Origin: Chara braunii
Lineage: Eukaryota; Streptophyta; Charophyceae; Charales; Characeae
NCBI GenBank assembly: GCA_003427395.1
Contig: BFEA01000003.1
Span: 9,511,229 to 9,549,398, forward strand
DNA: 38,170 nt
Direction: 5' to 3'
Shown here: piece by piece, positions 30,312 through 38,170 of the stretch
Position numbering within the stretch: the first letter of the stretch is position 1
How the letters are laid out: each line of letters opens with the position of its first letter
Notes under the pieces: model-generated
Database searches by the model: none
Seen by the model: the letters and a program-made list of their open reading frames with translations, nothing else
Told to the model about the DNA's origin: nothing
Position numbers and translations under genes: made by a program

Positions 30312-31969
30312 TGTCGAACGCATCGGTCCCGCACGGGGACCCTCCCGACCGCATCACGCCGGATTTCGCAGGACTTGTCGCGGAGAGTGTTTTGCCGCTC
30401 CGGCCGAGTGCGCCAGCCGTACCTCTCGCGAGCTCCTACGACAGGACAGGGTCACGCGAGGCATCGCTTACCTCCACCTGCGGGAGCTGTCACCATCCCT
30501 TAGGTGGGCGTATCCCCGCCGAGCTACTGAACCACATGCGAAGGTTTTTCGTATGCAAAAGCAGAGGTGGCCCAGCCGAGGGCGTTTCTCGTTCGCTGTA
30601 GCATAGGGGGTACGCGCGGTCAACGCCTAGAGTCGAACCCGTACGCGAATCGACGCAATGGGGGGCTGAGGTCCCAAATGCGACTCGACGTCGGTCGACT
30701 ACGACGAATCACACACACCACGCGTTACACCACAACACTCGCACACATGAAAAAAGACACAAAACAAATAACACAACAACACAACAACACTCTTAGTCCC
30801 TCAATGTCCAACCCATAACCTTTTAAAATGGAAGTCGGTTAGGCGTCGCGCGTGAGACTTAAGATAAAATCACGTGTGTGCAGGTTTTTTTCATATCGAT
30901 TAGCCATGCAAGCATACACAAGCAGTTGTTACGATGGAGTACTGTGTAGTACCCAAAATCATGCGACCCTCGATAATCTCGGCGGTTACATTCCGACACG
31001 CAAGTGTCAGCTGACACGCGCCTTGAGGGGTTAATCTCTCGACGCTGGACAACCGCCATGTGCGGTTTGAAGACCACACCCTTTTCTGCACCCTGTGCAG
31101 AGGGGTTGAGTAGACAGCTTCAAGCTGTCGTGCCTGAGGTCAAGGGGTTTGACTTAGACGGCTGCCATGGACAATAACGTCCAACTATAAAAAATTCTAA
31201 AAGCAAAAAGGATGAAAGGGGAATCTCCCTTTTCCCTCAAAGTATAATATGTTTAACCCTTGCACACGGTCACAACCGGTCGCGCGAACATCCAACAGGT
31301 ATGTATGTACATATATATAGAAGGTTATAAATATGTGATGATCACTTCTCACAATCACAGTGGGATTCCTCTCAACCATATATACTTAAGTGATCGTAGG
31401 CATTCAAATCCAAAGTCCGAATCACCAAACATACCCGCAATCATATCAAAGATTCAACCAAAAGTCCATGCACTACACAGGGTCAACTTCAACCATTCTT
31501 TGCGCTCACACCCCTCGCTTTAGCCATACAAGCCTCACTCTTTGAGCAACTCTCAAAATAAAATACTCAGCATCTTTATTAAATGACCATTCAATTGAAG
31601 TCCGGATAAAAACATAACAAAACACATCAAACCACAGGGCTAAAGCCTTTAGGTTGAGTAGCAAGAGTGGATTAGAGTTGAGCCGGAAACCGATCTGTTA
31701 TCTGAGGATAACAGAATAGCGATCCTTTGAAGGATCAGGCTGAACAGATCAAGCCTTCAATCGAAATACGAAAACCTGCATCACGGTACAGGCCAAAGAG
31801 GACCACTACTGTGTTCATGCAAAAAGGAGAATACTTCCCAATTCATAACCTAGCTCCTCTACTAATCTCACTGTAAGCCCCCCCTTATCAGTATCAAGTC
31901 ACTGAGCATCTCCCCTATTCAGGGTGGATTTGCCAAGTTTCTCCTAACTAGAAATATCCCGACTCCTCA

Positions 31970-32124
31970 GATTCTACGAAATTTCGGCAGCGCTTCCCGT
32001 AGGAAAAGTGTCTTTCCAGAATTTCTACGAGTTCAAAAATAACTAACTCTTTCAGATTTGTAAAAATTTCGGCAGTGTTTCCCGTAGGAGCAAGAGGCTG
32101 CCAAGATTTATACAAAGCTGAAAG
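31970..32124 (-). repeat. Array B in X2: two long-stem hairpins
   Basis: In unit 1, 31970-31987 pairs with 32016-32033. In unit 2, about 32050-32072 pairs with 32101-32124 (about 20 of 23 positions, including CTTTCAG and CTGAAAG ends). The loops are the reverse complement of the X1 loop (CAGCGCTTCCCGTAGGAAAA here), while stems differ from those in X1. Confidence 0.75.
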
Positions 32125-32489
32125 CAGGAAAGACAAAACAAAGTTATACTTGGGACTAACTTCTGACACTTGCGTGATAGTTAGAACTGGAGATAGTTTA
32201 CACGATCCCTTCCAGAAGATGGTATCGTGAACTATCGTCAATTTTATCTTCAAGTAAGGTCAGTCCTATCTTTATCCCAAGTTCTCCCTCCCATTATCCA
32301 TCTTATCTACCTACAACTCCAACATTTGGCGAGCATCTAAGCAGCTAACCTATCGAAAAGACGGCCCAGAGTGAGAGCCCACAAGCATGCATAAACAAAC
32401 ATCTCTCACAATCCCACATCAGTTTGGCCCAAGTAGTTCGTTACATCTTTCAGTTTCTTTCTCTTTTAAGCCCTCTTTCCTATAACATA

Positions 32490-33355
32490 TGATCAGAATC
32501 ACCCTAATTAAAGGGTGGGCTTGACCTGCCTAAAATAACAAATAAGGTACGTACATCTGGACTACCTTAACCCTAGGGTATGCCCACCATAACATGAACT
32601 GTATATGTAATGCATATGATCAGACCGCCCTAACCCTAGGGTACGTCTGACTTCTGTCAACTGAACGACATGAAGCATAGGACTGGGCTGCCCTAACCCT
32701 AGGGTGTGCCCAATCTGCCTTAAACAAGGTTACATATGACATAACATTAGACCATCCCTACGTCCAACTTACATCACATCAACGACAAAAGCATATAACT
32801 AGGCCGCCCTAACCCTAGGGTACGCCTAGTCAGCCATACAACAGTTAATATGATACGAATACTTGCACAGACTTTTAACTTTCCTTCTCTTGTTAGACAA
32901 TCGATCGGACTTTTCAAACTAATGGAACTTTCGATCCGCCCTCTTTGTTTAGAAGGGAAAATAAAAACAGATTTATACTAAATTTCTGCTCCTTGGTGTT
33001 ATTATGAGCATACAACTGAACCGCCATAAACCTAGGGTACGTTCAGCCTGCCCAATTACCTTCTTTTTATTCTTCGTCTATTTCCTTTCCTTCCTTAGTT
33101 CTACGTGACTCATTGACTGGCTTTCCCTATCCAGGGTGCCCGGTCTGTCAGAAGTATAAGTTCAATAATATATGTATCAAAATTTTATACTCTGGTTAAC
33201 CAGTTAATTCATGGCTCATGGCTAAGCCGCCCCAATCCTAGGGTACACTTAGTCTTATGCCGTTGTCGCCTCAGAAAAAAAAACATGCACCTCAACTCAT
33301 TAAAATAAACACCAGGATTCTGAGCCTTCCCTACCCACGGTGCCCGTCCTCCTGT
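32490..33355 (-). repeat. Array C: about nine hairpins with a CCCTAACCCTAGGG core
   Basis: It lies where array A lies in X1. Clear units (+ strand arms): TCAGAC/GTCTGA (32620-32650), TGGGC/GCCCA (32684-32712), ACTAGGC/GCCTAGT (32798-32830), CTGAAC/GTTCAG (33016-33046), GACTGG/CCGGTC with a wobble (33115-33145) and CTAAG/CTTAG (33222-33252). Weaker units are near 32500, 32555 and 33330. The core contains its own stem (CCCTA/TAGGG around ACCC), so each unit has outer stem, internal loop, inner stem and loop, as in array A, with an unrelated core. Confidence 0.8.
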
Positions 33356-33927
33356 TCAGAAACCCTCAAAAGAAACAGTGACTGATCCATCCTACCTAGG
33401 CAGGACCAGCCATAAAAGTAATCCATACAGCCAAGCAAACATCAATAAAACATAGCACTGGGCCCACATCCATCCGGAGGGGCTCAACCTTGGGTTGACC
33501 CGGTCAAACACATACAAAACACCTTTCTCCCTTCTTCACCCAATTCCTTTGTCTGAATTCACTCATAGATTATCTGAACTCTCATATATATTGGTTTATT
33601 TAACATTTCATAAAGCATGTCCTGACATACATAACAAAATAAAAAGTAATATCCGGTTATAGTTATATCCAGATACCCAAAGGGAATAACGTAGTTAGGG
33701 GAAGGGATCACACGTGTTAGACGAAAGTTATTTTTGAAGTTCCCTGCCTCCAGAACCCCGCCTGGGTTCCGGTAGAGCTCCCGCAATCGGTTGGCTGACC
33801 TCCCACAAGGTCTTGCTGCGGACCTACGGGTTGCAGTCCCCGTCTTCCTCTCGAACCAAAAAGACTAGACTGAGAGTGAGAAGGGCAGCGAAAGAATCAT
33901 TAAGTCTCTCAGATACAAGAGAGGTGC

Positions 33928-34302
33928 GCTCAGACTCGCGGGACTTCAGCCCCTCAGTGCGTCGAATCACGTGCGGGTTCGATTTTGGGCGTTGACCGCG
34001 CGTGCCCCCTATGGTACAGCGAACGAGAAACGCCTTCGGCTGGGCCACCTCTGCGATTGCATACGAAAAACCTTCGCATGTGGTTCAGTAACTCGGTGGG
34101 GATACGTCCACCTAAGGGATGGTGACAGCTCCCACAGGAGGAGGTAAGCGGTGCCTCGTGTGACCCTGTCCTGTCGTAGGGACTCGCGGGAGGTACGGCT
34201 GGCGCACTCGGCCGGAGCGGCAAACGCTCTCCGCGACAAGTCCTGCAAAATCCTGCGTGACGCGGCCGGGAGGGTCTCCGTGCGGGACCGATGCGCTCGA
34301 CA
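33928..34302 (+). repeat. Terminal inverted repeat of X2, outer right end
   Basis: It is homologous, in inverted orientation, to 30312-30686. It runs from GGGACTTCAGCCCC (inner) to GCTCGACA (outer). It lacks a counterpart at the left of X1. Confidence 0.75.
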
Positions 34303-34306
34303 ACGT

Positions 34307-34800
34307 TATCGAGTGCATCGGGTCCCGCCTTTTTTGCAAAGCGCGGGAGCCCTCCTGCCATGTTACGCAGGAGTAAAGCAAAAACGAAAAAAAAGATAAC
34401 TCGGGAATGACGCAAAATAATCCCGCGACCCACCGTGACAGCCGTGGTCGTGTCGTCCCTTCGTCGCTCTACCTGAGTGCGCCAGCTATACATCATGTGG
34501 TCTCCTACGACATGATAGGTTCCCGTAGGGCATAAGCTTTCCTTCCCTAAGGGGTTGACACCACCCTTAGGGGCGTATCCCTACCGAGCTATTGATCCAC
34601 GTGCGAAAGTTTTTAGATGCAATTTGCAGAGGTGGGTCAGCCAATGATATTTTGTTCGTTCGTTGTAATATAGATACTCTTGGTCAACGCCAAGCGGACC
34701 CGAGCATCGTCCATTTATAGGGCGTTGATCTCCTAGTTACGAAACAAACGACAGTCGACTAGGACAATCTCAACTAAGTGTGAAACCCCAATTCATCCTA
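34307..34800 (-). repeat. LTR-end family copy closing Y2
   Basis: The reverse complement matches 12410-12890 and 26530-26849, including the AACGCCCT, CCTAAGGG and GATGCACTCGATA segments. It meets X2 tail-to-tail across ACGT (34303-34306). Confidence 0.7.
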
Positions 34801-36159
34801 GTCCCTTTGGACACCAGTCAAAAGAAAATTAAAACATTCATATATAATTATATCAAAAGGATCGACCGTAGTCGATAGAAATAAATATTCAATCTGAAAT
34901 GACAATTAAAGGATCAAAATCATTATTTGATACATCCGATAACACGAGACCGAAATAAAATTTGACCACCCTGGGTCGAACTCCACAAAACAATCATACA
35001 ATCGCCAACAAGGAGTTGACTACCGACAATAGCATTGATGTAGTCGACAAGGTAATCGGTTGCCTTAGTTTTGACTTCATGAGACTCGTTGCCAAAGTTA
35101 TTCATTCCAACCTATCGCCGACCTAAGATTAGACACACTCACATCCATCTCCATACATTCCCAATCTTTTTATATGACAGTCTGCTTTGCGGATAATTCT
35201 TGATCAGGTGCATTGCTTGGAGTGTTGCATGCCTCTCCCTCTAGGAAGTGGTCTGGGGTACTCCTCCTCCTCGCCCGAGCACAAGACTCGAGTCTCAGAA
35301 GTCGGACCATCTTTATTGAATCGATAGAGTACCCCCCTGTATAACGGTCCACTCTGGGTCGATAACAGGGTCGACTCCTAAAGCAACGAACCACCGCCCC
35401 AGATGCTCCCTAGAGATAGAGGATGTGTCCACTGCACGTGACTTTCAAATATTATCAATTCTCCTAAGTTCAAAGTAACTTGGACGAAAAGAGTTCGAGG
35501 AGATAAAGAATGAGAATCATTTGGACAGCTACAAGTAGATAAGGTCGTTCGGGATAGAACGGGTAATGCTCGGGAAAAAGTTAAGTCCTTTTGACCTTAT
35601 CTGTTTTATTTCAATCGAGTTCATTTCACGATATGCACTGAATTAATAAGTCCTTTTAACAAACAGGCAGGTGAAAGGTAGGAAGAGGACAATCATTTTA
35701 TTTATCTCAAATAGGCATAATCAATCTTCTTTGCAATCATCCCTCTACCTACATGCACAACACGCAAAAACAAACAAGTTCAAGAAAAAAACAGTGCAAT
35801 CCCATACTCAAGTCAGACCTCACCATTCACATGCAAACACTCATTTCCTTTGCCTTTTCAATAAACATTCGATTGAACAGGGTCAAGCAAAGTGTGGGTT
35901 CACATAGGTGTGAAGAGAAACTTGAGTCATTCTACTGGCCTTGAGTGAAGTTTGAATCGGTTCACTCAAGAAAGTCGAGTAATATGTCAATCAAAAAAAA
36001 ATAATCATCGTTGAACATGAAATGTACGGCTCACAACTTCACAAGTTGTGACCTTTCTCCTGAGTCACGGTCCGCGTCCTCCACCAAGTTCCCAAGTGAG
36101 CAAGAGTCGGGTCCATTGAGAGAACTCAAGTGGAATAACCTTCCAGAAGGGTGCTCGAA

Positions 36160-36345
36160 AGAATAAGTCCCACGTCTTCTCAACGTCTCAGACAATCTCA
36201 ACGCAGTCCCGACTGCACCACGTCCCTCAAGGATAGTTCCAAACCAATTTGCAGATCCACACCGCCTCAACCCAATACATCCATAACCCAAGTTGGTCCC
36301 ACTTGGTCCCAAGATAGTCCCAAGTAGTCATGGGCAGTCCCACAC
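36160..36345 (-). repeat. Recurrent GTCCCA motif
   Basis: GTCCCA or a one-base variant appears repeatedly, most densely at 36290-36345 where several copies are about 10-17 bp apart. Some neighbouring copies pair with each other (CTTGGTCCCAAG). It may be a small degenerate repeat within Y2. Confidence 0.4.
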
Positions 36346-37156
36346 CATCGCCTGCAACACCAGATAGTTCATAACTCAAAACCGCTCACACTGCGCACTA
36401 CAAAAAAAATTAAAGGTGGCCCCGACTCAAAACTGCATGTGCCGCGTGCCCAATAATCACTATTTTGTGCACTCACTTTGCACTTTATTCATGCCACCGG
36501 TCCACGCACCACTGCCCCACAATCCCATTGTGCACCAGTGTCAGTCTAACCTCCAGGTCACATTGGAATCCACCATAACCGTTGCGTACCACCAAAAACA
36601 CGGAACTACCGCTCATTGCACCGTCAAAACCACTACCACGCCACTGTATCAAAAAAATTGACAGCACGTCCTCACTGAAGTGCCGTTGTTGCAGCCTCAC
36701 GGCCGCAGCACTTTCCCTCTCAGAAAAAAGGTTGCCGCCAAGTCAAAAATTTGGTAGCGTACCCCACTGAAAATATCGTCGTCGTCGTGCCGCTGAACGG
36801 GCACGACTTCCCCACACTCACATGAAATACACAACGCCGATGCGTCCGCGCTTCGACAGCTTAACCTTACTCAAAAGGAAGTTCAGCCTGCCGCACCGCT
36901 GCAATCAGCCTAGGACAGAGCCTTGGTTGCATAAAGTGGTCCCAGGGGTAATCCCACAGGCACAACACCTGCCTAACACTGAGGCAGAATGCCCTCAGCA
37001 TCGGCTATGGCTGCCCCCCTTCTCCTGCTCCAACTCTCTACCAACAACACCTCCACCGGTAGCACCGCCCCACAGTGGCAGGCAGCCAGCATTCACTCAA
37101 GTGAATGGCCCAACTGCACTGCCACAAGTGTGAGGCTGCTGGGTGGAGTGTTAACT

Positions 37157-37163
37157 TTTATAG
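37157..37163 (-). promoter_or_regulatory. TATA box of Y2 (minus strand TATAAAA)
   Basis: The minus strand reads GGCTATAAAAGTTAAC. The position relative to the upstream hairpins matches the Y1 TATA box at 23189. Confidence 0.6.
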
Positions 37164-37262
37164 CCAGCTGAAGGCATGTGGGCAGCTACTTTGCCCACAG
37201 CCAGGCAAAATTTCGTCAGTGCTCCTGTCCCTTGATCTAAATCAACGGCGAGGAGCTCATTG

Positions 37263-37456
37263 CCTTGGTTTTCCCCTAGGGGAGCCAAGGTCATCAACCC
37301 CCAGAAGTATTGGCCGTTTTCCCAGGCCAGGTGCTTCTGGAAATGACTGTACTAAGCCACTTTATTGTTGCCTGCTCAAAACGAACAAACGCAGTCCCAT
37401 CAGCCCCTAGAACTTTCTGAGGCTGCACCTTTTCTGCAGTCGCGACCATATTCGCG
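37263..37456 (-). repeat. Hairpins upstream of the Y2 TATA box
   Basis: CCTTGG/CCAAGG around the self-palindrome CCCCTAGGGG (37263-37290); CCAGAAG/CTTCTGG around TGGCC/GGCCA (37301-37340); CGCGA/TCGCG (37441-37456). Stem sequences differ from those at the same place in Y1. Confidence 0.7.
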
Positions 37457-37750
37457 GCCATTACTAGTATTATTATTATTTATCGCTCTTTTTTTTCTCC
37501 TCTTTCCTTGTTCCCCCCTTCATTTCTCTGGAAGGGGCACCTCGTTTTTTTTTTTTTTCGAAATGAGCAGCCTCCCCTCCCCTCTAAGTCATTTCACAGA
37601 GTCGAACTAGAGTCAAGCTCAACAGGGTCTTCTTCACCCCCTTGCTGCAGCCCACGTCCGCACCCAGCCATTAAACGTTGCAAGTTTGGGCGCCCATCTG
37701 CAGCCTGTTCAGCAAAACGACCGGCGCAGGTGAGCTACCAACGACTAAGA

Positions 37751-37769
37751 GGGGGGGGGGGGGGGGGGG
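37751..37769 (+). repeat. Poly(G) run, 19 bp
   Basis: A pure G run beside an open frame boundary. Its length may be inaccurate. Confidence 0.85.
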
Positions 37770-37794
37770 AAACATGTGGCAGAGTATATTTCAG

Positions 37795-38010
37795 TGTTCT
37801 CGCAGTGGATTCATTCGATTTTGCTCATCCTATTCATGGATGTACTACAAGGCCCGGCACACGGTTGGAGACTCACCTGTTGGAGCCACGTCGCAACCGC
37901 CTTCAGGTAAGACGCTCGTCCCTTCCTCTCTCCCGCAGTAGTAGTGGTAGTAGTAGTAGTGGTGCATATTTTCATGTTCCCGCAGTGGATTCATTCGATT
38001 TTGTTCACCC
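37795..38010. repeat. Direct repeat, two 36-bp copies 180 bp apart
   Basis: 37795-37830 and 37975-38010 share CGCAGTGGATTCATTCGATT with few differences around it. A GTA/GTG trinucleotide tract lies at about 37936-37962. A single inverted counterpart is in Y1 at about 22160-22205. Confidence 0.75.
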
Positions 38011-38081
38011 CGCACGGGCTGTCAGGGTGCAGCCTCCTGATGAGTTGGTGGACGTCCGATGAATCAGCCTGATAGAGTCAC

Positions 38082-38107
38082 TTTTTTTTTTTTTTTTTTT
38101 TTTTTTT
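38082..38107 (+). repeat. Poly(T) run, 26 bp
   Basis: A homopolymer just inside the window end, comparable in position to the poly(A) at 22091-22104 of inverted Y1. Confidence 0.85.
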
Positions 38108-38156
38108 CCCCCGTTTGTTTGAAACAAGGGCTTCAATCGACACATCCATCCGGAAG

Positions 38157-38170
38157 CTGTCTCTTATACA
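38157..38170. other. Sequencing-adapter remnant (Tn5/Nextera mosaic end)
   Basis: CTGTCTCTTATACA is the first 14 bases of CTGTCTCTTATACACATCT, the transposase mosaic end used in tagmentation libraries. It is almost certainly not genomic. Confidence 0.85.

Larger units (their letters stand above)
30312..34302 (-). mobile_element. X2: complete-looking long-TIR repeat, minus orientation
   Basis: 3,991 bp bounded by TG (30312) and CA (34302), with ACGT directly outside both ends (30308-30311 and 34303-34306). The outer about 375 bp (30312-30686 and 33928-34302) are inverted copies of each other and belong to the LTR-end family. The interior is collinear with X1 read on the minus strand. TG...CA ends and a 4-bp duplication fit an LTR or solo LTR. 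Inverted repeats of 375 bp fit a foldback or TIR transposon. No transposase or long conserved frame is present. Confidence 0.65.
34307..38130 (-). mobile_element. Y2: inverted relative of Y1, incomplete at the window edge
   Basis: Read on the minus strand, the order is: hairpin-rich start (38130 to 37200), TATA (37157-37163), repeats with the GCGCTG/ATTTTT motif (about 36800-36560), a conserved CTTGAGTGAA hairpin (about 35950), a block like 24570-24830 (35400-35170), AT-rich sequence, and an LTR end. Unlike the Y1 locus it contains no Z segment, so Z is an optional insert. No coding frame is conserved between Y1 and Y2. Confidence 0.6.

Noticed and set aside
32490-33355. Interstitial telomeric repeats (CCCTAA-like)
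   Set aside because: Each unit has a single CCCTAACCC within a hairpin core; there is no tandem CCCTAAA.
33954-34496. Minus-strand 180-codon frame
   Set aside because: Spans the X2 terminus and the junction with Y2; similar frames in other end copies differ, so it is a repeat shadow.

Overview
This is a eukaryotic, repeat-dominated window in which I see no intact single-copy gene. Signs of a eukaryote are TATA and CCAAT promoters, a broken Ty3/gypsy retrotransposon with a tRNA-Asp-type primer site, LINE and TIR-transposon remains, tRNA-like Pol III modules, and short-read assembly features (N gaps inside microsatellites, a tagmentation-adapter end). The gag-pol text is plant-lineage in style. 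A charophyte alga such as Chara is my best guess, but this is recollection-based inference and unproven.

Layout. (1) 1-5332: X1, a long hairpin-rich repeat in + orientation, behind about 1.3 kb of unassigned sequence. (2) 5333-9229: decayed coding-like segments, a CCAAT/TATA promoter-like region, an unrecognised open frame and a LINE C-terminal fragment. (3) 9230-12250: Z1, an unrecognised decayed coding repeat, split by a GC-ended TIR transposon (9991-11655) that holds a 967-N gap. (4) 12410-19150: LTR 3' end, primer binding site, and a frameshifted gag-PR-RT-RNaseH-IN relic, followed by about 2 kb of 3' sequence with tRNA-Asp-like relics and a polypurine tract. (5) 21152-26849: a candidate very long 3' LTR made of hairpin-rich Y1, a second Z copy (Z2) and an LTR end. 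(6) 26850-30311: a second integrase relic and two decayed frames. (7) 30312-34302: X2, an inverted relative of X1 with ~375-bp terminal inverted repeats. (8) 34307-38130: Y2, an inverted relative of Y1. The window ends in adapter sequence.

The most interesting signal is structural. X1 has ten short hairpins with a shared 20-nt core (CATTGTTTCTAAGATGAATG) whose flanking arms differ from unit to unit yet stay complementary. X2 has about nine hairpins at the equivalent place with the same architecture but a different core. A second class, with ~16-23 bp stems and a conserved CTACGGGAAGCGCTG loop, occurs in both X1 and X2. Y copies carry further hairpins upstream of a TATA box. Changing arms with preserved pairing suggests selection for structure (RNA or single-stranded DNA) in a family of long LTR/TIR-like elements. 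I know of no described system that matches it, but I cannot search.

The sense-strand ends of X, Y and the gypsy LTR are one homologous family (six copies), and one copy is followed directly by the primer binding site. I therefore infer that X and Y are probably unusually long LTRs or LTR derivatives whose transcribed portion carries the hairpin arrays. The inverted termini of X2 leave a long-TIR transposon as the competing reading.
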